Assembly (NCBI GenBank): GCA_017854855.1
Contig: JAFMGZ010000005.1
Location: 1-64,000 of the forward strand
Reading direction: 5' to 3'
Origin: Sulfitobacter sp.
GTDB lineage: Bacteria > Pseudomonadota > Alphaproteobacteria > Rhodobacterales > Rhodobacteraceae
Length of the DNA: 64,000 bases
Shown: positions 15,537 to 25,999 of the stretch, piece after piece
Numbering within the stretch: position 1 is the first letter of the stretch
Layout: the number at the start of each line of letters is the position of its first letter
Program-made: the position numbers and the translations under genes
The notes under the pieces: model-generated
Seen by the model: the letters and a program-made list of their open reading frames with translations, nothing else
Database searches by the model: none
What the model was told of the DNA's origin: nothing

Positions 15537-18500
15537 ATTTTGATGACGCCACCCGCGCCCAGATCGAAGCCGCGCGGCCCGATGTGTCAACCTGGCTGGG
15601 GGCGAATGCCGGGTCGGGCAAGACCCGCGTGCTGACAGACCGTGTGGCACGCCTGCTGCTCAGCGGGGTTGAACCGCAACATATCCTTTGCCTGACCTAC
15701 ACAAAGGCCGCCGCATCAGAGATGCAGAACCGCCTGTTCAAACGTCTGGGCGAATGGGCCATGCGAGAGGATGATGCCCTGCGACACGCCATGGCAGAGC
15801 TGGGCATCGAAGGGCATCTGGATGCGGATCAACTGCGCAAGGCGCGCACCTTGTTCGCGCTGGCCATCGAAACGCCGGGCGGGCTGAAAATCCAGACGAT
15901 CCATTCGTTTTGTGCATCTTTGCTGCGGCGTTTTCCGCTGGAGGCGCGCGTCAGCCCGCAATTCACCGAAATCGAGGATCGCGCAGCCGATCTGCTGCGC
16001 GCCGATATCGTTGATGAAATGTCCGACGGACCACAGGCCGCATTGGTCAGCGCCATCGCAAGGTTCTACACCGGCGAGGATTTCGGCAACCTGACGCGCA
16101 GCATCGTGGGCATGCGCGATGCGTTTGAACAGCCCATGGACCGGGCCGATATTCTGGCGCTGCTTGGCCAGCCGGCCACATTGACGCAGGAAACGCTGGT
16201 GGCTGACGTCTTTCTGGGCAGCGAGGCGGATCTGATTTCCGGGATCATTCCCGCCTTGCTGGCCAAGGGCGGGAACGACGCAAAGGCAGGGAAAACCCTG
16301 CAGGACATCGCATGTTTTGATCTCAGCGCCCTGCCCGTGCTGGAAAGCCTGTTCCTCACTGGTAATAATGCCAAAGCCCCATTTACCGCCAAGATTGGCA
16401 GCTTTCCGACAAAACCGACGCAAAAGGTTCTGTCCGCCAGCATGGACCAGCTGGAAGCGCTGATGATGCGCGTCGAAGATGCGCGCGATGCGCGGCTGGC
16501 GCTGAACACCGCTGACAAATCATCGGCGCTGCATGAATTTGCCCGTGCCTTTCTGTCGCGGTACGAAACCGCCAAGGAATTGCGCGGTTGGCTGGATTTT
16601 GACGATCTGATCCTGCGCGCCCGCGCATTGCTGACCGACAAGAACCTGGCCGCATGGGTGCTTTACCGCATTGACGGCGGTATTGATCATATCCTGGTGG
16701 ACGAGGCCCAGGATACCTCTCCGCGTCAATGGGATGTGATCGAAAAGCTGACCGATGAATTCTACAGCGGGTCCGGCGCGCGCACGGATGTGGCCCGCAC
16801 GCTGTTTGTGGTGGGGGACAAGAAACAGTCGATCTATTCCTTTCAGGGGGCAGACCCCCTCGAATTCGACCGCAAGAGCCTGCTGTTCGAGAAAAAGATC
16901 ACCGATGCCGGACAGATCTTTCAACATCGCAGTCTGGATTATTCCTTCCGGTCATCCAGTGCGATCCTGCGCCTTGTAGACACTGTTTTTGATCCCCGCA
17001 GGCGGCCTGACTTTTCCAAGCAGACACAGCATATCGCGTTCAAGGCCACTTTGCCCGGGCGCGTGGACCTGTGGCCCTTGGTCGAACCGGCCGGCCGGGA
17101 CGAAGAACGCCCCTGGACCGATCCGCTGGACCGGCGCAGCGCGCAACATCACACGGTCATTCTGGCCGATCAGATCGCCGCACAGATCAAGGCGATGATC
17201 GACCCCGAAAACCCCGCCTTCATCCCTGATGACGGCCCAGTTCGGGGCACCTGCATCAAACGCCCGGTCCGGGCCGGTGATTTCCTCATTCTGGTTCAGC
17301 GCCGTTCGGCACTGTTCGCCGAGATCATCCGCGCCTGCAAGGCTGCGGATCTGCCCATCGCCGGGGCCGACCGGCTGAAGGTCGGGGGGGAGCTGGCTGT
17401 CAAGGATCTGGCGGCGCTGTTGTCGTTTCTGGCCACGCCAGATGACAATCTGTCGCTTGCAACCGCCCTGCGTTCGCCCCTTTTTGGCTGGAGCGAGCAG
17501 GACATCTATGACCTTGCCCACAAACGGCAGGTCAAAAGCCTGTGGCAAGCCATGCGCGCGCGCAAAGACGACTACCCACAGACCCTGGATATTCTGAATG
17601 ACATGCGCGGTCAGGTTGATTTTCTGCGGCCCTATGATCTGATCGAACGAATTCTGACCCGCCATGGGGGCCGCAGGAACCTGCTGTCCCGCCTGGGACC
17701 AGAAGCCGAAGACGGCATCAACGCCATGCTGACCCAGGCCCTGTCCTATGAGCGGAACGATGTGCCCAGCCTGACAGGGTTTATCGAATGGATGCAGACC
17801 GACGATCTGGAGATCAAGCGTCAGATTGACAGTGCGTCAAACCAGATCCGGGTGATGACGGTTCATGGCTCCAAGGGGTTGGAAGCCCCGATTGTGATCC
17901 TGCCGGACACGGGCAGGCGGGCCGTGACGATCAGGGATGAAATCATCAAGCTGGATGATGTGCCCCTCTGGAAGCCCGGCGGCTCCGATTTGCCCCACGC
18001 CCTGCGCGACCGTGTCGAGGCAATGAAGGAAACCCAATATGCCGAACGGCTGCGCCTGCTTTATGTCGCGATGACGCGGGCAGAGAAATGGCTGATGATT
18101 GCCGCCGCCGGAGGTGTGGCAAACGACGGGTCAGACTGGTTCCAGATCGTTGAAGAGGCGATGGGGCATGCCAATGCGGTTGAGGTTGGATCAACCGGGA
18201 TCAGACGCTATCAAGAGGCCGATTGGGACGGATTGGACATTACGACCACGCCGGATGAACCAATCAAAACCCCCGTGTTAGAGCCGGTTTTCGAAACCAC
18301 CCCGCCGATTTTCTCGCATGAACTTGCGGTGCTGTCGCCCTCTGATCTGGGGGGTCCCAAGGCGCTGCCCGGTGATCAGGGCGAGGATACGGAAACCGCG
18401 ATGGCCTATGGCTCTTTGATGCACGTCCTGCTGGAACGTCTGCCCAATATCGCCGAACCCGCCTTTTCCCAAGAAGCCCAAAGGCTGACCGAACAGGCAG

Positions 18501-18913
18501 AACCCCGGGACGCCGCCCGCGCCATCGCGGAGACGGTGAATGTTCTGAACACTGCGGCATTGGCCCATGTCTTTGCCCCCGACACCTTGGCAGAGGTGCC
18601 GCTGACCGCACAGGTTGGCGGGATGCGCATGCACGGGATCATCGACCGGCTGATCATCTCGGACGACAATATCCTGCTGGTCGATTACAAGACCAATCGC
18701 ACCGTGCCGGGCCACCCGTCGGAATGCCCTGTCGGCATCCAGCGTCAAATGGGGGCCTATGCCGCCATGCTGGCGCAGGTCTATCCCGGACGGCGCATCG
18801 AAACAGCGATCTTGTGGACCGCAACCGCGACACTTATGCATCTACCCCACGATCTGGTGACAAACGCCCTCCAAAGCTCTCCCTACCTTGACGCCGCGCA
18901 TTCGCGTTCATAG
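15533..18913 (+). CDS. addA: Double-strand break repair helicase AddA
   Basis: A 1126-residue UvrD/Rep-type helicase with a C-terminal nuclease. Walker A is ANAGSGKT at 24-31, Walker B VDEAQD near 388, then [16 protein letters not shown], motif V/VI stretches [11 protein letters not shown] and YVAMTRAE, and the nuclease site IIDRL and VDYKTN near residue 1050. All motifs look intact. I start at 15533, overlapping the addB stop by four bases, in preference to an upstream in-frame codon at 15494. trxA follows after 35 bases. Confidence 0.96.
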   Translation: MNFDDATRAQIEAARPDVSTWLGANAGSGKTRVLTDRVARLLLSGVEPQHILCLTYTKAAASEMQNRLFKRLGEWAMREDDALRHAMAELGIEGHLDADQLRKARTLFALAIETPGGLKIQTIHSFCASLLRRFPLEARVSPQFTEIEDRAADLLRADIVDEMSDGPQAALVSAIARFYTGEDFGNLTRSIVGMRDAFEQPMDRADILALLGQPATLTQETLVADVFLGSEADLISGIIPALLAKGGNDAKAGKTLQDIACFDLSALPVLESLFLTGNNAKAPFTAKIGSFPTKPTQKVLSASMDQLEALMMRVEDARDARLALNTADKSSALHEFARAFLSRYETAKELRGWLDFDDLILRARALLTDKNLAAWVLYRIDGGIDHILVDEAQDTSPRQWDVIEKLTDEFYSGSGARTDVARTLFVVGDKKQSIYSFQGADPLEFDRKSLLFEKKITDAGQIFQHRSLDYSFRSSSAILRLVDTVFDPRRRPDFSKQTQHIAFKATLPGRVDLWPLVEPAGRDEERPWTDPLDRRSAQHHTVILADQIAAQIKAMIDPENPAFIPDDGPVRGTCIKRPVRAGDFLILVQRRSALFAEIIRACKAADLPIAGADRLKVGGELAVKDLAALLSFLATPDDNLSLATALRSPLFGWSEQDIYDLAHKRQVKSLWQAMRARKDDYPQTLDILNDMRGQVDFLRPYDLIERILTRHGGRRNLLSRLGPEAEDGINAMLTQALSYERNDVPSLTGFIEWMQTDDLEIKRQIDSASNQIRVMTVHGSKGLEAPIVILPDTGRRAVTIRDEIIKLDDVPLWKPGGSDLPHALRDRVEAMKETQYAERLRLLYVAMTRAEKWLMIAAAGGVANDGSDWFQIVEEAMGHANAVEVGSTGIRRYQEADWDGLDITTTPDEPIKTPVLEPVFETTPPIFSHELAVLSPSDLGGPKALPGDQGEDTETAMAYGSLMHVLLERLPNIAEPAFSQEAQRLTEQAEPRDAARAIAETVNVLNTAALAHVFAPDTLAEVPLTAQVGGMRMHGIIDRLIISDDNILLVDYKTNRTVPGHPSECPVGIQRQMGAYAAMLAQVYPGRRIETAILWTATATLMHLPHDLVTNALQSSPYLDAAHSRS

Positions 18914-18948
18914 GTTCTGCCCAACGCAACGCTTCTCAGGAGAGCATC

Positions 18949-19269
18949 ATGGCCACGGTCGCAGTAACAGACGACACTTTCGACGCCGAAGTGAAGAATT
19001 CCGATATCCCCGTTGTGGTGGATTTCTGGGCAGAGTGGTGCGGCCCCTGCAAGCAGATCGGCCCATCGCTGGAAGAACTCTCTGCAGAGATGGACGGCAA
19101 GGTCAAAATCGTCAAAGTGAACGTTGACGAAAACCCCAATTCCCCCGCCCAGATGGGCGTGCGCGGCATTCCTGCCTTGTTTATTTTCAAGGACGGTCAG
19201 GTCGTATCGAATATGGCAGGTGCCAAACCAAAGGCAGCCCTGCAAAGCTGGATCGAAGACTCCATCTAA
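18949..19269 (+). CDS. trxA: Thioredoxin
   Basis: A 106-residue cytoplasmic thioredoxin with the active site WCGPCK at 30-35, the cis-proline segment GIPALFIF and the normal domain length. It keeps cytosolic disulfides reduced with thioredoxin reductase and NADPH. The ribosome binding site AGGAGAG is well placed. The link to addA is common in Alphaproteobacteria. A strong hairpin follows 20 bases after the stop. Confidence 0.97.
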   Translation: MATVAVTDDTFDAEVKNSDIPVVVDFWAEWCGPCKQIGPSLEELSAEMDGKVKIVKVNVDENPNSPAQMGVRGIPALFIFKDGQVVSNMAGAKPKAALQSWIEDSI

Positions 19270-19290
19270 TCCTTGCTTGATTGAGCCATC

Positions 19291-19317
19291 CAAGGGCGTC
19301 CCATCGGGGCGCCCTTG
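19291..19317 (+). terminator. Hairpin terminator after trxA
   Basis: CAAGGGCGTCCC (19291-19302) pairs with GGGGCGCCCTTG (19306-19317), including one G-U pair, around a 3-base loop. It lacks a T-tract, so termination may need Rho or be inefficient, but its place just after the last gene of the addAB run fits a terminator. Confidence 0.6.
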
Positions 19318-19365
19318 TGCTGTGCGCCCAGTGGTCACCGGGACCGGCAGGCAAACGGCCCTGCC

Positions 19366-19397
19366 CTTGCGTGGCCGTACCATGGAGGCCATATAAA
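19366..19397 (+). promoter_or_regulatory. Heat-shock (RpoH-type) promoter of hslVU
   Basis: CTTGCG (19366-19371), 17 bases, then CCATATAAA (19389-19397). This fits the alphaproteobacterial sigma-32 pattern CTTG-N17-C(C/T)ATAT better than the sigma-70 consensus. The predicted start of transcription is about 15 bases before the hslV ATG. hslVU is a classical RpoH target. Confidence 0.55.
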
Positions 19398-19418
19398 CCA
19401 TGAACAACGGAGACCCCT

Positions 19419-19976
19419 ATGGCACATGACGATTTTCCCGGCTGGCACGGCACCACGATTATTGGTGTGAAAAAAGGGGGCAAGGTGGTGATCGCCGGTG
19501 ACGGGCAGGTCAGTCTGGGCCAGACCGTGATCAAGGGGACCGCCCGCAAGGTGCGCCGGCTGTCGCCCGGCGGGTTTGACGTGGTCGCAGGCTTTGCCGG
19601 ATCAACCGCCGATGCCTTTACCCTGCTGGAACGGCTAGAAGCCAAGCTGGAGGCAACACCGGGGCAATTGCAACGCGCGAGCGTTGAGTTGGCCAAGGAC
19701 TGGCGCACCGACAAATACTTGCAAAAGCTGGAAGCGATGCTGATTGTCACCGATGGCAATGATCTGCTGGTGATCACGGGGGCCGGTGACGTGTTGGAGC
19801 CTGAACATGACGTGGCGGCCATCGGGTCGGGTGGCAACTATGCGCTGGCAGCCGCCCGCGCCATGATGGACAGCGACCGCGATGCAGAAGGCGTGGCGCG
19901 GGCGGCAATGGCCATCGCCGCCGACATTTGCGTCTATACCAACGGCAAACTGACCGTAGAGGAAATCTCCAAATGA
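19419..19976 (+). CDS. hslV: ATP-dependent protease subunit HslV
   Basis: A 185-residue proteolytic subunit of the HslVU (ClpQY) protease. The N-terminal propeptide ends at G11, leaving T12 of GTTIIGV as catalytic nucleophile; K-G-x-[16 protein letters not shown] and the [15 protein letters not shown] block are conserved. It degrades damaged and regulatory proteins together with HslU. The stop overlaps the hslU start by four bases. The upstream promoter looks heat-shock dependent. Confidence 0.97.
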   Translation: MAHDDFPGWHGTTIIGVKKGGKVVIAGDGQVSLGQTVIKGTARKVRRLSPGGFDVVAGFAGSTADAFTLLERLEAKLEATPGQLQRASVELAKDWRTDKYLQKLEAMLIVTDGNDLLVITGAGDVLEPEHDVAAIGSGGNYALAAARAMMDSDRDAEGVARAAMAIAADICVYTNGKLTVEEISK

Positions 19977-21280
19977 CCGATCTGACCCCACGCGAAATCG
20001 TATCGGAACTGGACCGGTTCATCATTGGTCAGAACGATGCCAAACGCGCCGTTGCCGTGGCCCTGCGCAACCGCTGGCGGCGCAAGCAATTGGGCGACGA
20101 CCTGCGCGATGAGGTCTATCCAAAGAACATCCTGATGATCGGCCCCACCGGCGTCGGGAAGACCGAGATCAGCCGCCGTCTGGCCAAACTGGCCCGTGCG
20201 CCATTCCTCAAGGTTGAAGCCACGAAATTTACCGAAGTGGGATATGTCGGCCGCGATGTGGAACAGATCATCCGCGATCTGGTCGATGCCTCTATCGCGA
20301 TGACCCGCGAACACATGCGCGAGGACGTCAAGGTCAAGGCGCACAAGGCCGCCGAAGAGCGCGTGATCGACGCAATCGCCGGGACAGAGGCCCGCGAAGG
20401 CACCCGCGAGATGTTTCGCAAGAAACTGAAGGATGGGTTGCTGGACGATACGATGATCGAACTTGAGATGGCCGATACCTCAAGCCCCTTTCCGATGATG
20501 GATATCCCCGGCCAGCCCGGCATGGGCGCGGGCATCATGAACCTCAGCGATCTTTTCGGCAAAGCCATGGGCGGCAGGACCACAAAGAAACGTCTGTCCG
20601 TCGCCGAAAGCTATGAAATCCTGATCGGTGAGGAAGCAGACAAGCTGCTGGACGATGAAACCGTGACCCGAAACGCGATTGACGCGGTTGAGCAGAACGG
20701 CATCGTGTTTCTGGATGAAATCGACAAGGTTTGCGCCCGCTCTGACGCGCGCGGCGGTGATGTCAGCCGCGAGGGGGTGCAGCGCGATCTGCTGCCGCTG
20801 ATCGAGGGGACAACCGTCAGCACAAAACACGGACCGGTCAAGACCGACCATGTGTTGTTCATCGCATCGGGCGCTTTTCACATTGCAAAACCCTCTGATC
20901 TTTTGCCGGAACTGCAGGGCCGTCTGCCCATTCGCGTCGAACTGCGCGCCCTGACCGAAGAGGATTTCGTGCGCATCCTGACCGAAACCGACAATGCGCT
21001 GACCCTGCAATACACGGCCCTGATGGGCACCGAAGAGGTCACCGTTTCCTTTACCGAAGACGGGATCAAGGCGCTGGCCAAGATTGCCGCCGACGTGAAC
21101 CATACGATCGAAAACATCGGCGCACGCAGGCTCTATACTGTGATGGAACGGGTGTTTGAGGAATTGTCCTTTACAGCACCGGACCGCGCCGGCGATTTGA
21201 TCGAGGTCAACGCCGCCTTTGTCGAGAAAAACCTGGGCGAGCTGACCCGTTCAGCGGACCTGAGCCGTTACGTGCTGTAA
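19973..21280 (+). CDS. hslU: ATP-dependent protease ATPase subunit HslU
   Basis: A 435-residue AAA+ unfoldase that caps HslV. Walker A is GPTGVGKTE at 57-65, Walker [11 protein letters not shown], the pore motif GYVGRDVE is present, sensor/arginine regions include [14 protein letters not shown], and the protein ends with the YVL-type tail that docks into HslV. The start at 19973 ([10 protein letters not shown]) overlaps the hslV stop; a longer frame from 19928 is spurious. Confidence 0.97.
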   Translation: MTDLTPREIVSELDRFIIGQNDAKRAVAVALRNRWRRKQLGDDLRDEVYPKNILMIGPTGVGKTEISRRLAKLARAPFLKVEATKFTEVGYVGRDVEQIIRDLVDASIAMTREHMREDVKVKAHKAAEERVIDAIAGTEAREGTREMFRKKLKDGLLDDTMIELEMADTSSPFPMMDIPGQPGMGAGIMNLSDLFGKAMGGRTTKKRLSVAESYEILIGEEADKLLDDETVTRNAIDAVEQNGIVFLDEIDKVCARSDARGGDVSREGVQRDLLPLIEGTTVSTKHGPVKTDHVLFIASGAFHIAKPSDLLPELQGRLPIRVELRALTEEDFVRILTETDNALTLQYTALMGTEEVTVSFTEDGIKALAKIAADVNHTIENIGARRLYTVMERVFEELSFTAPDRAGDLIEVNAAFVEKNLGELTRSADLSRYVL

Positions 21281-21347
21281 CGGACAACGCTGCGGCAGGC
21301 GGTACAAAGCTGACTGGATTTCGCGCAGGCGGGCGGTATAAGCACAA

Positions 21348-22565
21348 ATGGCTTATCTCCGCTTCCTTCGTGCCAATTGGTTGTTTCTGCTTGCCGGTTT
21401 TCTGCTGACATTCACTTCTTCCTATGGGCAGACCTATTTCATCTCACTGTTCGCCGGTGAGATTAAGGCCGATTTCGGCCTGAGCGACGGACAGTGGGGC
21501 GGGATCTATACCATCGGCACGACGATGTCGGCGGTGACGATGATCTGGGCCGGTGTATTGACAGATACGTTCCGTGTCAGGGCCTTGGCCTTGGGGGTGA
21601 TGCTGGCGCTGGCTGCGGCCTGTGTTGCCATGGCGGTGAATACGTCGTGGATCCTGCTGATCGGGGTGATTTTCGCACTTCGGCTGACCGGGCAGGGGAT
21701 GATGTCCCAGCTTGGGGCTGTTGCCATGGTCCGCTGGTTCGAGGCGACACGCGGCAAGGCATTGTCACTGTCGTCGATGGGTTTTGCTGCGGGGCAGGCG
21801 ATCTTGCCGATTGTGTTTGTCGCGCTGTTTGCCGTGGCACCCTGGCGCAACCTTTGGATATTGGCGGCGGCGATTGTCGTGCTGACGATCCCTTTGCTGC
21901 TGATGCTGCTGCGGCAGGAACGCACCCCGCAATCAATGGCCGCCCAGGCGCAAATCGCCGGTATGGGCAACCGCCACTGGACCAGGGCGGAAATGTTGCG
22001 ATCGGGGCTGTTTTTCCTGATGATCCCGATGATCATTGGCCCGTCCGCATGGGGCACCGCCCTGTTTTTCCAACAGGTCCACCTGGTCGAAGTCAAAGGC
22101 TGGGAACTGGTCGCCTTTGTCGCCTTGATGCCGGTCTATACCCTGACGTCCGTCGCATCGACCTTTGTGTCGGGCTGGGCCATCGACCGGTTTGGCGTCA
22201 GCCTGATCGTTCCGTTCCAGATGTTGCCCTTTGCGGTGTCCTTTGCCGTGCTGGCCTATGCCGATACGATCTTTATGGCCGGGATCGGTCTGATGATCTT
22301 TGGCGTCGGTCAGGGGCTACAGGCCACCGGGTCTTCTACCTTTTGGGCTGAATACTTCGGCACCCGGCATATTGGGTCAATCAAATCGGTGGCGGCGGCC
22401 CTGATGGTATTCGGCTCTGCGATCGGGCCGGGGGTCACCGGGGCGCTGATCGACCTTGGTATTGATTTTCCACAGCAAATGCTGCCAATCGCCGTCTATT
22501 ACCTGATTGCGGCCGCGCTGGCCTCCTATGGTATCATGCGGTACCGGCCGACCCTGGGGCGTTAA
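21348..22565 (+). CDS. MFS transporter
   Basis: A 405-residue major facilitator protein with about 12 membrane segments, an acidic loop between helices 2 and 3 (GVLTDTFRVRAL, motif A-like) and GSAIGPGVTGALID near the end. The substrate cannot be predicted; it has no obvious pathway partner. It follows hslU on the same strand after 67 bases and its last four bases overlap the convergent smr gene. Confidence 0.85.
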   Translation: MAYLRFLRANWLFLLAGFLLTFTSSYGQTYFISLFAGEIKADFGLSDGQWGGIYTIGTTMSAVTMIWAGVLTDTFRVRALALGVMLALAAACVAMAVNTSWILLIGVIFALRLTGQGMMSQLGAVAMVRWFEATRGKALSLSSMGFAAGQAILPIVFVALFAVAPWRNLWILAAAIVVLTIPLLLMLLRQERTPQSMAAQAQIAGMGNRHWTRAEMLRSGLFFLMIPMIIGPSAWGTALFFQQVHLVEVKGWELVAFVALMPVYTLTSVASTFVSGWAIDRFGVSLIVPFQMLPFAVSFAVLAYADTIFMAGIGLMIFGVGQGLQATGSSTFWAEYFGTRHIGSIKSVAAALMVFGSAIGPGVTGALIDLGIDFPQQMLPIAVYYLIAAALASYGIMRYRPTLGR

Positions 22566-23155
22566 CGGTGTCGTCTGAGATAGACGTAATAGGCCCCGCC
22601 GCCGCCATGGCTGATATGGGCCTGACTGACCTGCAAGACCGCGTGTGACAGCGGTGGCATGGACAGCCATTGCGGCACCTGATGGCGTAACACACCGTAG
22701 CGGACGGGAATTGGCCCGCCTTCGTCGCGCTCTTTGCCCTTGCCCGTGATCACCAGAACCAGACGTTTGCCCGCCTTATGCGCCGATAGGACAAAACCCG
22801 TCAGCGCCGGATGCGCACGGTCAAGCGTCATACCGTGCAAATCAATGCGCCCTTCGGGTCTCAGCTTGCCGCGCTTGAGTTTGCCAAAGGCCTTTTGGTC
22901 CATCTGAACAGGTGATTTTCTGATCTGATCGGGCAGGGACGGCACCAGATCATGGGTGCTGCGCCGGGGTTTGCCCTGCGGCTTGCCCAGCAGCACTGAC
23001 TGCGATTTGCGCAGGGCGGGCAGGGACGGCGCGGGCGCGTCAATCTCGGGCGTGAAAAGCGATTTCAGGTCAAGCTTTTCGGTACGGTCCGTCACCCTGC
23101 GCCACAGCGCCAGATCATCATCGCTCAGACCTCTGGTTTTATGCGCCCGCTTCAT
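22562..23155 (-). CDS. Smr domain-containing protein
   Basis: A 197-residue protein: a charged, probably disordered N-terminus, then a Smr (small MutS-related) domain with DLHGM at 105-109 and ITGKG at 136-140. Smr domains nick or cleave nucleic acids; some bacterial members act as nucleases in ribosome rescue, but the role here is not known. Gene order smr-mltA-tim44 is conserved near the origin in many Alphaproteobacteria. Its ATG overlaps the mltA stop by four bases. Confidence 0.85.
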   Translation of the reverse strand: MKRAHKTRGLSDDDLALWRRVTDRTEKLDLKSLFTPEIDAPAPSLPALRKSQSVLLGKPQGKPRRSTHDLVPSLPDQIRKSPVQMDQKAFGKLKRGKLRPEGRIDLHGMTLDRAHPALTGFVLSAHKAGKRLVLVITGKGKERDEGGPIPVRYGVLRHQVPQWLSMPPLSHAVLQVSQAHISHGGGGAYYVYLRRHR

Positions 23156-24213
23156 ATCGCGCTTTCGGGCAGCAGGGCATAGGCACGCTGAATTGGCATC
23201 AGCACCACCATGCGGCCGGGATCGCGCAGGGTTCCCGCCGCACGGCCCGCATCGTCACCAGTGCCAAAGAACACATCGGCACGCTGTGCACCCTTGATCG
23301 CGGAACCTGTGTCCTGTGCGATCATCAGGCGGCGCAGCGGGTTGGCACCGTCTTTTTCAACCCAGACCGGCGCACCGAGTTTCACAAAGGACGGATCGAC
23401 CGCAATGCTGCGCATTGCCGTTACTGACCTGTTCATCGCGCCCAGCGGCCCCTGATCTGCAGGCACCTGACTGACCTCACGGAAAAACACATAGGAATTG
23501 TTGTGAAACAGCAGCTCGCGGCCCTCTTGCGGATTGCGGCGCACCCAGTTCTTGATCACCTCCGCGCTGACCTGATGCGGATGATAGACGCCGCGCCGGA
23601 CCAATTCGACGCCGATAGAACGGTAGGGATGCCCGTTCGACCCGCGATAGCCAACGCGGATATAGCTGCCATCGGGCAGACGAATGCGGCCAGACCCCTG
23701 AATTTGCAGAAAAAACAGCTCCACAGGGTCATCGACCCAGGCAATCTCAAGGCCACGGCCCGTCATCACATCGCTGCTCAGGATCTCCCGTCGGGTCAGC
23801 CATGGGTTTGACTGCATTGCCTCTGGCGGCATTTTATATACCGGAAACCGGTAGCGCGCAGAGCGGTAGCGGTCGCCATCCAACTCTGGCTCAAAATAGC
23901 CGGTGAACAGCGCCTCCTGGCCGTCATCAATCACCACGGGGCGAAAGAAAAGCTCAAAGAACTGGCGCGGTTCGGGGTCTGCTTCGGCAAATTGGCACAA
24001 CGCGCGCCAATCCGCGTCTTTCATATCGCGGCAGGTGTTCAGAAATACCTTGAGGGCTGCGGCGTGATCATCCTGTTCCCAGCCATCAAGCTGTTCAAAA
24101 CTGATCACATCGTAAGACACATCTGTGGCGTTGGCGGGGGTCATCGCGATGATCCCCGCACATATCGATGCCACGACAACATCGGTTAGCCGTCTGTAGA
24201 AACCAACAACCAA
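23152..24213 (-). CDS. mltA: Membrane-bound-type lytic murein transglycosylase A
   Basis: A 353-residue periplasmic muramidase-like lyase that cuts peptidoglycan glycan strands with 1,6-anhydro product. It has a signal peptide (residues 1-29, ending ANA) and no lipobox, so it is probably soluble periplasmic. FTGYFEP at 103-109, FFLQIQGSGRI near 167 and the 3D domain IAQDTGSAIKG...DVFFG near 293-312 are diagnostic. The start is a TTG at 24213, inside the end of tim44; it gives a proper signal peptide, though a GTG 13 codons later is possible. Confidence 0.92.
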   Translation of the reverse strand: MVVGFYRRLTDVVVASICAGIIAMTPANATDVSYDVISFEQLDGWEQDDHAAALKVFLNTCRDMKDADWRALCQFAEADPEPRQFFELFFRPVVIDDGQEALFTGYFEPELDGDRYRSARYRFPVYKMPPEAMQSNPWLTRREILSSDVMTGRGLEIAWVDDPVELFFLQIQGSGRIRLPDGSYIRVGYRGSNGHPYRSIGVELVRRGVYHPHQVSAEVIKNWVRRNPQEGRELLFHNNSYVFFREVSQVPADQGPLGAMNRSVTAMRSIAVDPSFVKLGAPVWVEKDGANPLRRLMIAQDTGSAIKGAQRADVFFGTGDDAGRAAGTLRDPGRMVVLMPIQRAYALLPESAI

Positions 24214-24848
24214 TTCGGATCATCCGAGCCCATGATACGGGCAAAGACCCATGTGTCTTTCTGGCGCTTCACTTCCGTGAGGCTGCCTTCGACGATATCG
24301 CCCGCCTCGTCGCGCACTGCCGACGTCAGTTCACCGACAAAACGGATGGTCAGCTCTGCCTCTGATGTGACGGGGTCCAAAGTGGCATTCACCAGCTCCG
24401 TTTCACGCACGCCAATGAACTCTGCCTCGATGGTCAGGCCCTGATCTTCGCGTGCGGCAACAGCATCCACAAAGCTTTCGTAGATGTCTTCGGACAGGAA
24501 CGGCTGGATTTCGGCAAGGTTGCCGCGCTCATAGCCCATCACGATCATCTCATAGGCACCACGGGCACCGCCAAGGAAATCGCTGACGCCGAAAGAAGGC
24601 TCAATGCGCTTCATCTGGGTCAATGCCTGTCCGGCAGGGCTTTCTGCGGGAACGTGATCTGTAATATCAAGATCAGGACCGCCTTCGATCACCTCAAAGG
24701 CGGGGCCGGTGCTACGCTTGACGGTTGTCTGATCCGTTACGGGGGGTTTTTCAAAACCTTCCCGTGTGCCCAGCACGTTTTTAAGACGCAGGATCAAAAA
24801 TACGGCAATACCGGCCAACACCAGAAGCTGTATCATAGGTGAATTCAT
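24186..24848 (-). CDS. Tim44/TimA family membrane-anchored protein
   Basis: A 220-residue protein with one N-terminal membrane segment (about 6-23) and a C-terminal Tim44-like domain (from about 90: GVSDFLGGARGAYEMIVMGYERGNLAEIQPFL). Bacterial relatives of mitochondrial Tim44 in Alphaproteobacteria include TimA of Caulobacter; the function in bacteria is not established. It overlaps the mltA start by 28 bases, so the two are coupled. Divergent from fxsA. Confidence 0.87.
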   Translation of the reverse strand: MNSPMIQLLVLAGIAVFLILRLKNVLGTREGFEKPPVTDQTTVKRSTGPAFEVIEGGPDLDITDHVPAESPAGQALTQMKRIEPSFGVSDFLGGARGAYEMIVMGYERGNLAEIQPFLSEDIYESFVDAVAAREDQGLTIEAEFIGVRETELVNATLDPVTSEAELTIRFVGELTSAVRDEAGDIVEGSLTEVKRQKDTWVFARIMGSDDPNWLLVSTDG

Positions 24849-24953
24849 CGGAACCTCATTCGGTCTAAATATGGAAACGCGTCGTTGTTGACCTTATGTA
24901 GGTGCTAGACCGGGTTGAGTCCACTCTACCCCCTGTAAAAGGATACCACTGTC

Positions 24954-25460
24954 ATGTGGCTTTTGATCGCATTTATCGCAGTTCCCATGATCGAGATCGC
25001 ATTGTTCATCCAAGTCGGAGGGATGATCGGTCTGGGATGGACGCTGGCCATCGTGTTGATAACGGCAGTTCTGGGCACCTGGCTGGTACGGACGCAGGGG
25101 ATGATGGCACTGGGACAACTCAGCAATTCATTCTCTGATATGCGTGATCCCACCGAACCCTTGGTGCATGGGGCAATGATCCTGTTTGCCGGTGCCTTGT
25201 TGCTGACACCGGGGTTTTTCACCGATGCGGTCGGGTTTTTGCTGCTGATCCCCAGCGTGCGGCAGTCCGCGTTCCGGGCCATCCGCGCGCGCGTGAATAT
25301 CCACAGCTTTAGCAGCAGCACCAAAACCGGCGGCAGCAGAAAGACCGAAACCTATCGTCGCGGCACAACCCGGCACGATGACGTGATTGACGTCGAATTT
25401 CACGAAATTGACGAAAACGACGACAAAACACCCGGTTCATCCGGTTGGACAAGGCATTGA
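24954..25460 (+). CDS. fxsA: FxsA family membrane protein
   Basis: A 168-residue inner-membrane protein with about four hydrophobic segments in the first 110 residues (WLLIAFIAVPMIEIALFIQVG starts it; LLLTPGFFTDAVGFLLLIP is the family signature) and a polar, charged cytoplasmic tail. FxsA in E. coli relieves exclusion of phage T7 by F plasmid PifA when overproduced; its normal role is unknown. Divergent from tim44 across 105 bp and 56 bp upstream of secB. Confidence 0.88.
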   Translation: MWLLIAFIAVPMIEIALFIQVGGMIGLGWTLAIVLITAVLGTWLVRTQGMMALGQLSNSFSDMRDPTEPLVHGAMILFAGALLLTPGFFTDAVGFLLLIPSVRQSAFRAIRARVNIHSFSSSTKTGGSRKTETYRRGTTRHDDVIDVEFHEIDENDDKTPGSSGWTRH

Positions 25461-25466
25461 GGGCGG

Positions 25467-25495
25467 TTGACCCTTCTGATAAGCCCGCTTGAAAT
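25467..25495 (+). promoter_or_regulatory. Candidate secB promoter
   Basis: TTGACC (25467-25472) and TGAAAT (25490-25495) are separated by 17 bases in the 56-bp gap before secB, giving a leader of about 15 bases. Confidence 0.45.
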
Positions 25496-25516
25496 TCATT
25501 TTTGACGGAGATTCCG

Positions 25517-25996
25517 ATGGCCGAACAAGCAGCACCCCCCGTCCAGCCGCAGATGCGCGTGCTGGGACAGTTCATCCGCGATATGTCGTTTGAAAACATC
25601 ATGGCCCAGCAGGGCGGTGGTTCGGACATTCAGCCTGACGTGCAGGTTCAGGTAAATCTGGATGCAAAGAAACGCTCTTCCGAGAACCAATACGAAAGTT
25701 CGATCAAACTGAACGTTTCGTCCAAGGACAAAACCGGCGACACCACGCTGTTCGTTCTCGAAATTGATTATGTCGGCATCTTCCACGTGGAAAACGTGCC
25801 GGATGACCAGATCCATCCTTTCCTGCTGATCGAATGCCCGCGGATGATTTTCCCATTCCTGCGCCGCATCGTCAGCGATGTCACCCGCGACGGCGGCTTC
25901 CCGCCGCTGAACCTTGAGAATATCGATTTTGTTGCACTTTACCGCAACGAGATCGCCCGCCGTCAGGCCGAAGCGGCCCCCAAGGCAGACGCCTGA
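25517..25996 (+). CDS. secB: Protein-export chaperone SecB
   Basis: A 159-residue tetrameric chaperone that keeps preproteins unfolded and hands them to SecA. Diagnostic stretches are YVGIFHVENVP and LLIECPRMIFPFLRRIVSDVTRDGGFPPLNL. The start is the ATG at 25517 with GGAG upstream; the TTG at 25502 lies before it and is not needed. Convergent with dnaQ, whose stop is only three bases away. Confidence 0.97.
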   Translation: MAEQAAPPVQPQMRVLGQFIRDMSFENIMAQQGGGSDIQPDVQVQVNLDAKKRSSENQYESSIKLNVSSKDKTGDTTLFVLEIDYVGIFHVENVPDDQIHPFLLIECPRMIFPFLRRIVSDVTRDGGFPPLNLENIDFVALYRNEIARRQAEAAPKADA

Positions 25997-25999
25997 TTT

